Part shown: piece after piece, positions 17,858-26,809 of the stretch
Numbering within the stretch: the stretch's first letter is position 1
Layout of the letters: the number at the start of each line of letters is the position of its first letter
Source: GWE2-42-39 sp942493345
GTDB lineage: Bacteria > Bacteroidota > Bacteroidia > Bacteroidales > Prolixibacteraceae
NCBI GenBank assembly: GCA_942493345.1
Contig: OW818695.1
Span: forward strand, 124,001-188,000
Length of the DNA: 64,000 nt
Reading direction: 5' to 3'
Position numbers and translations under genes: made by a program
Notes under the pieces: generated by a model
The model's input: only the letters and a program-made list of their open reading frames with translations
What the model was told of the DNA's origin: nothing
Databases searched by the model: none

Positions 17858-20800
17858 TTATTCTATCTCACGCAAAACATTGATTAAATCAGTAACTTTG
17901 AAAGGCTTTCCGAGAAATGCATCCATACCAGCCTTCAGGCATTTTTCCACATCTTCGCGCATGGTATTTGCCGTCATTGCAATAATTTTCACGGGAACTT
18001 TAACTCCCAGTCGTTTTTCAATATCCCGGATTTTAAGCGTTGCCTCAATGCCATTCAGTATCGGCATCTGAATATCCATCAAAATGTAGTCAACTTTCTC
18101 GGATTTGAACAGATCAATTGCCTGCTGACCATTATAGGCAGAAAAAACATGCGGACTAACGGAATTCAACGTAAAGGTTGCAACTTTCATATTGATCTCA
18201 TTATCTTCTGCTATCAGGAAGCATTTATCTTTGTAGACAGCTTTGCTCAAATCAAGTTGATCGTCAACCAATACTGTTTGTTTCAGTTTACCAATAACCG
18301 AAGCGATTACATTAAACAACTGACTCAGTTTAACAGGCTTATTTAAATAATATTCAAAACCATATTTTTTCATGTCATCACGCCCGATGGCATCGGTAAC
18401 CGAAGACAATAAAATAAGGTGGACTTTTTCTGTGGAAGGGTTGGATTTTATCCTTTCGGCTAATTCGAGTCCATCCATTTCTGCCATTTGATAGTCGACC
18501 AGGACAATATCGACCGGAGTTCCTTTTTCATTGAACTGGGCAAGCTGACTCAAGGCATCGGTTCCATTGTTTGCTTCAAATACGTTGATTTTCCAGTTTT
18601 CCATGTATTCCCTGAATATCTTCCGGTTGGTTCGGTTATCGTCAACCACCAGCACATTCAGGTTTTCAAAAGAAATATTTTTAAACTGGATACCGGGTTC
18701 CCGAATTTCAGTAGCAGGTTCAAATTTTGCAGTAAAACAAAATACAGATCCGTTTCCTTCTTCGCTTTCCAAAGTAAACTTACCGCCCATTTCCTTGACC
18801 AGCCGCTGACAAATGGCTAGTCCCAATCCGGTACCTCCAAATCGTCTTGTTGTTGAAGTATCAACCTGGCTAAACGATTTAAAAAGTTTTTTCTGGTTTT
18901 CTTTTGCGATTCCTATTCCTGAATCTTTCACCTTGAACAATACTTCGTGCTTTTTCCCTTTAAGCCCGTTGTAGCTCGCCGAAACATACACTTCTCCTTT
19001 GGCCGTAAATTTAATTGCATTGTTCACGAGGTTCGTAATAATTTGTTTCAAACGAACGTAATCTCCGTTTACAAAATCCGGCACCTCCGCATCGACATAG
19101 GTATACAATTCGAGAGATTTATCAGAGGCATGAATAATCTGGACATCAGCAACTTCTTCGATAATATTCCGGATACTTATGGGCGTCGACTCCATGGTCA
19201 TCTTTCCCGATTCAATTTTGGAGAAATCCAAAATATCATTAATAATAGTAAGCAGAGTTTGCCCCGATTTCATAATAATATCGAGGTATTCTTTTTGAGT
19301 AGAATCAAGTTTTGTGCGCTTCAGAATATCAGCCATCCCAATCACCCCATTCATCGGTGTTCTAATTTCGTGCGACATATTCGCCAAGAAGAGGCTTTTT
19401 GCTTTGTTGGCTTCTTCGGCTTTCTCCTTCGCATGCTGATAACTTTGCTTTGTCAACTCCGCTGCAGTAACATCTCTCGAAACGCCCACAATTCCCACTA
19501 TTTTGCCATCTTCGTCTTTAATTGGCATCTTGGTAGTTGATAGCCAGATAGGTGTTCCATCGGACTTAAATGATTTTTCAATTTTGCCGATTATTGCATT
19601 GCCTGTTGATAATATTTCTTTTTCATGAGTGAGGAATACATCGGAAACTTCTTTCGGAAAAAAATCATGGTCACATTTGCCATATATTTCGCTCATCTCT
19701 TTTATCTGTAATGAATCAGCAACCGCTTTGTTGATTCGCACATACTTTGAATCGATATCCTTGAAATAAATAAAATCAGGAATATTGTCCATTAATTTTT
19801 GCAACAATTCTTTTTCCTTGGCAAGAGCCTCTTCCAACTGCTTTTGTTTTGTATAATCGCGTGAAATGCCGACCATGCCCAATAATTCATTATTTTGATC
19901 GAACAAAGGAATTTTCGTACTCGATTCCCATACTCTTTTCCCGTCCAGGAGATGGCTTTCAATTTTATTTACCAGGGGTTTTCCTTTCTTCATCAGGTTC
20001 TGTTCATCTTCAAATGCCTGCCTTGCATGTTCGGGGTCATGCAGGTCGAAATCAGTTTTCCCGTATAAATATTCAGGATTATCTTTTCCGAACAATTGGG
20101 CTATTGCTTTGTTTGCCCGAATAAACCTCGAATCTTTATCTTTAAAATAGATCCGATCCGGAATATTGTCCATCAACAAATTCAGGAGTTCTTTTTCACG
20201 CTTCAATTCTTCTTCAGCAAGTTGTTCACGGGTTACGTCCCGGCTTACTCCTACCATCCCCACACAATTGCCTGTTTCGTCCAACAAGGGAATTTTAGTC
20301 GCCGTAACATATTTATACCCGGTAGCTTTCCTTATATATTCCAGTTTATTTATCAATGGCAGCCCGCTTTTCATTAATTCCTGTTCATCTTCAAATGCCG
20401 CCGCCGAATGTTTCTCATCGAAAAAATCGGCATCACTCTTTCCAATTGCTTCATCCGGGTCTTTCAGCCCCAAAGCGAGTGTCTGCGCCCTGTTTATCCT
20501 GGTAAATTTCGAATCTCTGTCTTTAAAATAGATGGTATCCGGAATATTGTCCATCAGCATTTGAAGATATTGTTTTTCTTTCGTCAAATGCTCTTGTACG
20601 ATTACCTGGTCTGTAATTTTCTCATACAGTCCCATAATCATCATAACTTCACCATACTCATTTTTAATAGGTATTTTACTTTTTCTCAAGTATTCATCGC
20701 GACCATCAGCATTGGTAATTTTTTCCTCATAATTGATCAATGCCCTGCCGGACTCAAGTACTTCCCGGTCAGTCAATAGATTCTTTAACGCCACATCATT

Positions 20801-21316
20801 GGGGAAAAGGTCAAAATCGGTAAGGCCGTAAACATCGCATTTTTCATTTAAGCCACGGTCCTTGCAAAACACCTGATCGCAACCAATATAATTCAAGTTT
20901 TTATCCTTCCAGAACAAAGCAATCGGAATATGCTGAATGATCAAATCCAACATTTCTGTAGAAAAAATCAAGTCTTTTTTTTGTTGTTCCGGATCTTTAA
21001 AAAAATTAAGTAGTTCTGAATCCGAGAAATTTTCAGAAAAAATCGTTATCCCTGTTTTTTCGATATCATCAATACAAATGGTATCTCCAATTAAGATAAG
21101 TTTTAGATTGATCCCTGTATAATCTATTTCCTGACGAAAAAGAGAAAAATCAGATTCATGCAGCAATAAAGCGTCAGGAGCTAAAGAACTTAACGAGCTT
21201 TTAAGCAACTGAATATCACTAAAAAAATACAAATTAATCTCCTTCAGATTATTCATCAAAGAAATTAACTTTCTGCAACTTTGATCATTCTTCCCAAAAA
21301 CAAATAATCTTTTCAT
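17858..21316 (-). CDS. Soluble hybrid histidine kinase with four PAS domains and two receivers
   Basis: The 1152 residues divide as follows: 1-110, a receiver-like fold without clear phosphorylation residues; four PAS domains (about 120-240, 248-365, 375-490, 500-620); HisKA with His649 in NMSHEIRTPMNG; HATPase_c with GGTGLGLAICQRL (about 827-840); receiver 1 with Asp941 in VLVDYQM; receiver 2 with Asp1081 in ILMDIQMP. PAS domains 2-4 share the phrase LMDNIPD followed by IYFKD, a sign of tandem duplication. There is no transmembrane segment, so it senses a cytoplasmic cue. No Hpt domain or output regulator lies beside it, so the partner is elsewhere. Domain calls are firm; signal and targets are unknown. 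Confidence 0.93.
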   Translation of the reverse strand: MKRLFVFGKNDQSCRKLISLMNNLKEINLYFFSDIQLLKSSLSSLAPDALLLHESDFSLFRQEIDYTGINLKLILIGDTICIDDIEKTGITIFSENFSDSELLNFFKDPEQQKKDLIFSTEMLDLIIQHIPIALFWKDKNLNYIGCDQVFCKDRGLNEKCDVYGLTDFDLFPNDVALKNLLTDREVLESGRALINYEEKITNADGRDEYLRKSKIPIKNEYGEVMMIMGLYEKITDQVIVQEHLTKEKQYLQMLMDNIPDTIYFKDRDSKFTRINRAQTLALGLKDPDEAIGKSDADFFDEKHSAAAFEDEQELMKSGLPLINKLEYIRKATGYKYVTATKIPLLDETGNCVGMVGVSRDVTREQLAEEELKREKELLNLLMDNIPDRIYFKDKDSRFIRANKAIAQLFGKDNPEYLYGKTDFDLHDPEHARQAFEDEQNLMKKGKPLVNKIESHLLDGKRVWESSTKIPLFDQNNELLGMVGISRDYTKQKQLEEALAKEKELLQKLMDNIPDFIYFKDIDSKYVRINKAVADSLQIKEMSEIYGKCDHDFFPKEVSDVFLTHEKEILSTGNAIIGKIEKSFKSDGTPIWLSTTKMPIKDEDGKIVGIVGVSRDVTAAELTKQSYQHAKEKAEEANKAKSLFLANMSHEIRTPMNGVIGMADILKRTKLDSTQKEYLDIIMKSGQTLLTIINDILDFSKIESGKMTMESTPISIRNIIEEVADVQIIHASDKSLELYTYVDAEVPDFVNGDYVRLKQIITNLVNNAIKFTAKGEVYVSASYNGLKGKKHEVLFKVKDSGIGIAKENQKKLFKSFSQVDTSTTRRFGGTGLGLAICQRLVKEMGGKFTLESEEGNGSVFCFTAKFEPATEIREPGIQFKNISFENLNVLVVDDNRTNRKIFREYMENWKINVFEANNGTDALSQLAQFNEKGTPVDIVLVDYQMAEMDGLELAERIKSNPSTEKVHLILLSSVTDAIGRDDMKKYGFEYYLNKPVKLSQLFNVIASVIGKLKQTVLVDDQLDLSKAVYKDKCFLIAEDNEINMKVATFTLNSVSPHVFSAYNGQQAIDLFKSEKVDYILMDIQMPILNGIEATLKIRDIEKRLGVKVPVKIIAMTANTMREDVEKCLKAGMDAFLGKPFKVTDLINVLREIE

Positions 21317-21707
21317 ACAACGTGCAATTATTAATCACATGAAAGGTAATGATAAATAACGAAAATTTTTATCGCGTCATTTTTTTTATTCGAAAAAGCT
21401 GGTGCAATCACCCCAAAATTAATCACTATGCTTATTATTTCTCATGAGAGCAACAAAATGTTCATAAGTTTGCGGATGGTCTTCACTAAAATCGGAATAC
21501 CTGATAAAATCCGGACAATGGGAGCAACGAAAAAACAGATAAAAGTTTAAAAACACATTCGCCCCATACCCTCCTCATTTTTTTCAGAATTTATTGAAAG
21601 ACTTTTATTGATTAACGAATTGTTAAAGTTATTTTTACCGGGCTTATTAATGTACGCAGGTTCGATTTTTCCGTACATTTGTCTAGCCATAAATAAAATT
21701 AAACATT
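21317..21707. other. Divergent intergenic region
   Basis: These 391 bases separate the hybrid kinase and the small acidic protein, which point away from each other. Apart from the -7 box at 21674-21681 I find no gene, RNA or strong hairpin. On the minus strand TAATTTTG at 21414-21421 resembles a -7 box for the kinase but has no matching -33 element. Confidence 0.5.
21674..21681 (+). promoter_or_regulatory. Putative -7 element of the small acidic protein gene
   Basis: TACATTTG fits TAnnTTTG and lies 26 bases before the ATG at 21708. No clear -33 element is seen. Confidence 0.4.
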
Positions 21708-21962
21708 ATGCTACCAAAATTTTTATTAGCCGACAATTCGCTGGAAATGCCCGACACAATTTATGTTGTTCACAACGAAACTCCGCGTTTTATTGTAGAA
21801 AGCGACATTGAAGATTTCTGGAGTAAACAGGAAATTCACTGGATTGATGAAGCCCCGGGGAATAAAGAACTAATTGATCAGCTTTTAGGTGAAGCCGAAG
21901 ATTTTCTGGTTGCCGAACTCGACAACCAGGACGAATATTTTGAAGACGGGGAAGACGATTAA
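21708..21962 (+). CDS. Small acidic protein of unknown function
   Basis: The 84-residue cytoplasmic protein is rich in Asp and Glu, ending EYFEDGEDD. It has no signal peptide, transmembrane segment or recognised motif. I do not recognise a function. Support for it being real comes from a -7 promoter box just upstream, protein-like composition (PRFIVESDIEDFW and a probable C-terminal helix) and a tidy fit: its stop overlaps the stop of convergent tex by 4 bases. Confidence 0.7.
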   Translation: MLPKFLLADNSLEMPDTIYVVHNETPRFIVESDIEDFWSKQEIHWIDEAPGNKELIDQLLGEAEDFLVAELDNQDEYFEDGEDD

Positions 21963-24109
21963 TTCGTTGGTTCCTGTTCTTTTGAGGTCTGTTTCAGACT
22001 AAGCTGGATGCGTTTTCGTTGAATGTCTACTTCAATGACTTTCACCTGAACGTGTTGATGTAGTTTCACAATCTCATTGGGATCGCTGATGAAACGATCG
22101 GCCATTTGCGACAAATGCACCAACCCGTCCTGTTTTACGCCCACATCGACAAAAGCCCCGAATTTGGTAATGTTGGTAACTATTCCGGGAAGCACCATTC
22201 CAACCTGCAAATCTTCAACTTTAAAAATCCCGTCTGCAAATTCGAACACTTTGATCGCTTTTCGCGGATCGCGACCGGGTTTGCCCAATTCCTGTTTTAT
22301 ATCCTGAAGGGTTGGTAAACCGACGGTGGGCGTTATGTATTTTTCAAATACAATTTTCTTCTGAAGTTCGGAATCATTCATCAGTTCCGAAACCGAACAA
22401 TTCAGATCGGAAGCCATTTTTTCCACAACGGCATACGATTCCGGGTGAACAGCAGAATTGTCGAGCGGGTTTTTCGCATCGGTAATCCGTAAAAAACCAG
22501 CCGACTGTTCAAACGCTTTTGCACCCATCCGGGGAACTTTCATCAATTCTTTCCTTGATGCAAAAGCACCGTTTTCTTTTCGGTAATCGACAATATTTTG
22601 CGCCAGTTGCGGCCCCAGGCCTGAAATGTAAGTCAACAAATGTTTCGATGCAGTATTTAAATCGACACCAACATTGTTCACACACGATTCGACAACCAAG
22701 TCCAAGCTATTTTTCAATTTTTTCTGATCCACATCGTGTTGGTACTGCCCCACCCCGATCGATTTCGGATCGATTTTCACCAGTTCGGCCAACGGATCCA
22801 TCAAGCGCCGCCCGATTGAAACAGCCCCGCGCACGGTCACATCGTACTGCGGAAATTCGTCACGTGCAATTTTCGATGCCGAATAAATGGAAGCGCCATC
22901 TTCAGAAACGACAAAAACACGCATCTCGCGGTCGAAATGCAGTCGTTTGATGAACTGTTCGGTCTCGCGGCTGGCTGTCCCGTTTCCAATCGCAATCGCC
23001 TCAATTTGGTAGGCTTCGACCATCGAAACAATTTTCTTCGCAGCCAGCTTGGTTTCTTCCTGAGGTTTGTGCGGATAAATGGTTTCGTTGTGCAACAAAT
23101 TCCCCTGCGCATCCAAGCAAACCACTTTGCACCCGGTACGGAAACCGGGATCGAGAGCCAGTACCCGTTTTTGTCCAAGCGGAGCCGCAAGCAAAAGTTG
23201 CCGAAGGTTTTCAACAAAAACACGAATAGCTTCTTCGTCGGCTTTTTCTTTCGACGATTGTGCAAATTCAGTTTCAATCGACGGTTCCAGCAAACGCTTG
23301 TACGCATCCTTCACGGCAAGTTCAATTTGTTTTCCGCAATCGTTGTCCGACTTCACAAAAAAACGTTCCAGACGTTCTACTGTACTTTGGGATTCAGGAG
23401 AAACAGAAACATTCAGGAACCCTTCGTTTTCGCCCCGCCTCATGGCCAGCAAACGATGCGAAGGACACCGTTTCAACGGCTCTTCCCAATTGTAATAATC
23501 CTGATATTTTATGCCTTCTGCCTCTTTTCCTTTTGCAACTTTGGAGCTGATTACCGCGCCAAACGAGAATGCCTGCCGGACAATGTTCCGGGCTTTTTCG
23601 TTCTCGCTGATCCATTCAGCAATAATATCGCGGGCGCCGCTCAAAGCGTCTTCCACCGTTTCAACCTGATCGTTTAAAAACGAAGCGGCACGAAACTCCG
23701 GGTTGGGTTCGTATTGCTTCATGATGATTTTAGCCAGTGGCTCCAACCCTTTTTCCCGCGCCATCGAAGCCCGGGTCTTGCGTTTGGGTTTATAGGGCAG
23801 ATAAATGTCTTCCAATTCAACCGGATCGTAACAATGGTCGATGCGGTCCTTCAATTCTGCCGTCAACAATCCTTGTTCATCAATAGTTTTCAGGATTGTT
23901 TCTTTCCGTTTCAGCAATTCCGAGAACTTTTCCTTTTCATCTTTCACCGCAGCGACCTGCACCTCGTCGAGGCTGCCGGTCCGCTCCTTCCGGTAACGCG
24001 AAATAAACGGGACAGTAGCCCCTTCGTCGAATAACTGGCAGGTATTTTTCACTTGAACCTGCTGAATGCCCAATTTTTGTGCTATAAGCCGGAAGATATG
24101 ATCGGTCAT
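21959..24109 (-). CDS. tex: Tex-family RNA-binding transcription accessory protein
   Basis: The 716-residue protein has the complete Tex layout: N-terminal helical domain, YqgF-like RNase H fold (RVLALDPGFRTGCKVVCLD), helix-hairpin-helix pair (SKHLLTYISGLGP, then ELMKVPRMGAKAFEQSAGFL) and C-terminal S1 domain (GMVLPGIVTNITKFGAFVDV, followed by DGLVHLS). Tex is the bacterial relative of Spt6, binds nucleic acid and influences transcription. Its start lies just above dinB on the same strand, with 36 bases between them, so the two may be co-transcribed... in the order dinB then tex. Confidence 0.96.
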   Translation of the reverse strand: MTDHIFRLIAQKLGIQQVQVKNTCQLFDEGATVPFISRYRKERTGSLDEVQVAAVKDEKEKFSELLKRKETILKTIDEQGLLTAELKDRIDHCYDPVELEDIYLPYKPKRKTRASMAREKGLEPLAKIIMKQYEPNPEFRAASFLNDQVETVEDALSGARDIIAEWISENEKARNIVRQAFSFGAVISSKVAKGKEAEGIKYQDYYNWEEPLKRCPSHRLLAMRRGENEGFLNVSVSPESQSTVERLERFFVKSDNDCGKQIELAVKDAYKRLLEPSIETEFAQSSKEKADEEAIRVFVENLRQLLLAAPLGQKRVLALDPGFRTGCKVVCLDAQGNLLHNETIYPHKPQEETKLAAKKIVSMVEAYQIEAIAIGNGTASRETEQFIKRLHFDREMRVFVVSEDGASIYSASKIARDEFPQYDVTVRGAVSIGRRLMDPLAELVKIDPKSIGVGQYQHDVDQKKLKNSLDLVVESCVNNVGVDLNTASKHLLTYISGLGPQLAQNIVDYRKENGAFASRKELMKVPRMGAKAFEQSAGFLRITDAKNPLDNSAVHPESYAVVEKMASDLNCSVSELMNDSELQKKIVFEKYITPTVGLPTLQDIKQELGKPGRDPRKAIKVFEFADGIFKVEDLQVGMVLPGIVTNITKFGAFVDVGVKQDGLVHLSQMADRFISDPNEIVKLHQHVQVKVIEVDIQRKRIQLSLKQTSKEQEPTN

Positions 24110-24145
24110 GTTTTTTCGTTTTGATGCACGAAAGTAAGTTTATTT

Positions 24146-25219
24146 TTAAATGAAGTCAAGCACCAACTGCACCGGTCCGCTGTTTTCGACATAAAAATTT
24201 GAGATGGTGAGCCCCAGCAGACGGATACTTTTCAGAAATGGATATTCCTGTTTCATTAATTGCAAAGCGCCGGACAACACGTCTTCTTTGTCAAGAAAAA
24301 AATTCGTTTTGGTAGTACTTCTGGTTATTTGTTCGAAATCCGAAAACTTGATTTTCAGGGTCAACGTTTTCCCGATTTTGCCGGTCCGTTCCATCCTTCG
24401 CCAGAGTTCGTTGGTGAGTTTTTCAATTTCAGCATTCAATTCGTTTTCATCCCGCAGATCGGTTGCGAAGGTATTTTCCACACCCACCGACTTTCTTTCC
24501 CGGTCGGGAAACACGGGCCGGTTGTCGATTCCCCGAGCCACATCGTAATAATAGCTGCCTGCTTTTCCGAACAAACGAACGAGTTCATTTTTTGTGACCA
24601 ACTTTAAATCCGAACCATAATAAATACCCAGATCGTTCATTTTCTTTGCAGTCACTTTGCCAATCCCGAAAAACTTATTGATTTCCAGATGGTCAATAAA
24701 TTCCTGTGCCTTTTCGGGCAGAATAACAAACAGGCCATCGGGTTTATTGATGTCGGATGCGATTTTGGCCAGAAACTTATTGTATGAAATCCCGGCAGAA
24801 GCAGTTAAATTGAGTTTTTCCTTTATTTTTTGTTTGATTTCGCGGGCAATCAGGGTTGCCGAGTTTCGTGCAACTTTCGATTCGGTTACATCCAGAAAAG
24901 CTTCGTCGAGCGACAAAGGTTCAACCTGATCGGTATATTGATAAAAGATTTCACGAATCTCACTGCTGACTTGCTTGTATTTTCTGAAATCAGGCGGACA
25001 AAATATTAAACCGGGGCATTTCTGTTTGGCAATTTTCGACGACATTGCCGAATGTATCCCAAACTTTCGGGCTTCGTAGCTGGCCGCCGCGATAACTCCT
25101 CTTTCCCTTTCGCCACCAACAACCACGGGAAGTCCTTTCAATTCAGGACGATCACGCTGCTCCACCGATGCATAAAATGCATCCATGTCGATATGAATTA
25201 TTTTCCTGAATTGCTCCAT
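24146..25219 (-). CDS. dinB: DNA polymerase IV (Y family)
   Basis: The 357-residue polymerase carries the Y-family signatures HIDMDAFYASVEQRDRPELKG near the N-terminus (metal Asp in MDAFYASVEQ) and LSLDEAFLDVT (catalytic Asp-Glu). The thumb helix-hairpin-helix (GIGKVTAKKMNDLGI) and the little finger follow. The far C-terminus, GPVQLVLDFI, resembles a beta-clamp binding peptide (QLxLDF), expected for Pol IV. It copies past lesions at the cost of accuracy. It lies 36 bases upstream of tex in the same direction. I see no obvious LexA box. Confidence 0.96.
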   Translation of the reverse strand: MEQFRKIIHIDMDAFYASVEQRDRPELKGLPVVVGGERERGVIAAASYEARKFGIHSAMSSKIAKQKCPGLIFCPPDFRKYKQVSSEIREIFYQYTDQVEPLSLDEAFLDVTESKVARNSATLIAREIKQKIKEKLNLTASAGISYNKFLAKIASDINKPDGLFVILPEKAQEFIDHLEINKFFGIGKVTAKKMNDLGIYYGSDLKLVTKNELVRLFGKAGSYYYDVARGIDNRPVFPDRERKSVGVENTFATDLRDENELNAEIEKLTNELWRRMERTGKIGKTLTLKIKFSDFEQITRSTTKTNFFLDKEDVLSGALQLMKQEYPFLKSIRLLGLTISNFYVENSGPVQLVLDFI

Positions 25220-25310
25220 TTTTCAGTGGTACTGCAAAACCTTTGGTTTGTTTGCACGAAGTTACTTTTTTTCGTACCGGGTTGTACCACGCAAAATAGG
25301 ATTTCTCTGG

Positions 25311-26072
25311 TTATACTTTCATCACCATAAAAGCTCTTTTCGGAAGTGCGCGATAAATCGAAAGAGCATCTTTTTTACTTACACAAATATGAATTGCAGG
25401 CTGATATTCTGGTTGTTTGATATGGGCAACACGTTTCATATTATTCCATGTCTCACCCTGAATGCTATCATGCTTGCCAGCCCGTTTACAACCGAGAGAA
25501 CTATCGTAGATATAAATTTTAAACCCAGCTCCAATAGTCAGTTCAACGTCTGCTATCTGCTGCGCTTTCACCGAATCAATGGCAACGGGAGCTGCTGCTG
25601 CGAGAGCTTCAGCTTCCGATTTTGGCGCTTGTTTAACAACGATCGGTTCTTTTTCAACGGTTGCACGTTGTTCTGTGATTTCGAGCGGTACCGAAAAAAG
25701 ATTTTGGTAGCTGCATATATCCATGGCTTTAAAAAAGCCGTCATCAGAAACACTTTCCATGGGCGCTGAATGAATGATAACTCCCTGCAGTGACAACTGT
25801 AACAATTTATCGCTTAGATTGACAATCAAACCAATAGAGTCGATTTTTGCCATACTGATAAAAGCCTCCTGGTATGCTATTTCCTTGACTGTTTTTTGAA
25901 GGGAAGGATGGTCGTAGCACGGTTTTTCACCTTCATTTTGAACGTATCTTTCATTGAACGCATTCAACCTTCTTACCGACTGAAAAATCGACAACGACGT
26001 GAAAGCAATTGCGACAAAAAGAATTAGTAACGAAATTCCTATTATCAGGTTTTTACCTTTAAAAATTTTCAT
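25311..26072 (-). CDS. Membrane-anchored protein with a degenerate YkuD-like domain
   Basis: The 253-residue protein has one N-terminal membrane segment (about 9-30) and an extracytoplasmic remainder. It is not an obvious member of any family, but two stretches look like the edges of a YkuD fold. SIGLIVNLSDKLLQL (79-93) resembles the opening strands. IHICVSKKDALSIY (227-240) resembles the HGC-containing helix of L,D-transpeptidases, with HIC (228-230) in place of HGC. A linker rich in Ala, Pro and charged residues lies between (about 135-170). It follows two true L,D-transpeptidases with a 12-base gap, so it is probably an accessory or inactive paralogue. The YkuD link is inference from motif shape. 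Confidence 0.6.
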   Translation of the reverse strand: MKIFKGKNLIIGISLLILFVAIAFTSLSIFQSVRRLNAFNERYVQNEGEKPCYDHPSLQKTVKEIAYQEAFISMAKIDSIGLIVNLSDKLLQLSLQGVIIHSAPMESVSDDGFFKAMDICSYQNLFSVPLEITEQRATVEKEPIVVKQAPKSEAEALAAAAPVAIDSVKAQQIADVELTIGAGFKIYIYDSSLGCKRAGKHDSIQGETWNNMKRVAHIKQPEYQPAIHICVSKKDALSIYRALPKRAFMVMKV

Positions 26073-26084
26073 AACATCATAGCA

Positions 26085-26804
26085 TCAATAAAAATATACT
26101 TTCGATCCCGCATTCATTGTTTTATATACCTTCTCCAAATCCTCATCATTTAAACGGACACATCCATGCGTAACGGGAGAGCCAAGGTGTCGTTTATAAA
26201 TCGTTCCGTGAATCATATAACTATCTCGCATTGTCAAAGCATAGTCGCCAAGTACGCCTTCCTCTAAACGGGAAGGATGATTGGCCGAAGGTACCGGAAG
26301 CCCTTCTTCAATAAATGCCCAGTCGGGTTTTTTCCAAACCGGCGCTGTTTTCTTTCCCAGAATTTTCAATACCCCCCTGGGGGTTTTAAAAATCCATTTC
26401 TTGTTATTTCCGGCTTCCAGTTGAGTGTAACTTCCGGTTGAGCATAGCCCATGCAATACTAACTCCCGGTTTTTGTACATCCAAAACTCATTGACAGTCA
26501 TATTTGCTATAAAATACGGCTCAACAGGTGTAAAACTTATAGATTTTTTTTGCAAATCATCGAGTGCCTTTTCCAACCCAGCTTGAATTGCTTTTGAGGA
26601 ATCGCTTTCCGATGAAGAAAGCAATTCAGTTTTTCCCTTTACTAAAAATGCCATTTTCCTGATTGATGGAATGTTGACAACCAGCATAACCGAAATGAAA
26701 ATGCAGAGAAGCAGAATTACTGTATTTATAATAAATCCTTTCGCTCTACCTTTTTCAGAGTTGCCCAATATATCTTCTTTTGTTATATATTCAGAATCTC
26801 GCAT
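26085..26804 (-). CDS. L,D-transpeptidase (YkuD), membrane anchored
   Basis: From the ATG at 26804 the protein has 239 residues: a short cytoplasmic tail, one transmembrane segment (about 24-44) and a periplasmic YkuD domain. The active-site block is complete: MIHGT (His199), then VTHGCVRLNDED with catalytic Cys215. YkuD enzymes cut a tetrapeptide stem after L-residue 3 and make 3-3 crosslinks or attach proteins to peptidoglycan. It begins 5 bases after the stop of the other L,D-transpeptidase and so is co-translated with it. A TTG three codons earlier is a less likely start. Confidence 0.9.
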   Translation of the reverse strand: MRDSEYITKEDILGNSEKGRAKGFIINTVILLLCIFISVMLVVNIPSIRKMAFLVKGKTELLSSSESDSSKAIQAGLEKALDDLQKKSISFTPVEPYFIANMTVNEFWMYKNRELVLHGLCSTGSYTQLEAGNNKKWIFKTPRGVLKILGKKTAPVWKKPDWAFIEEGLPVPSANHPSRLEEGVLGDYALTMRDSYMIHGTIYKRHLGSPVTHGCVRLNDEDLEKVYKTMNAGSKVYFY

Positions 26805-26809
26805 GTGTT

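Noticed and set aside
18947..19540. 197-codon open frame opposite the hybrid kinase
   Set aside because: Antisense shadow; no motifs and no promoter.
22937..23677. 246-codon open frame opposite tex
   Set aside because: Antisense to a well-conserved gene with no recognisable domain; open by codon bias of the other strand.
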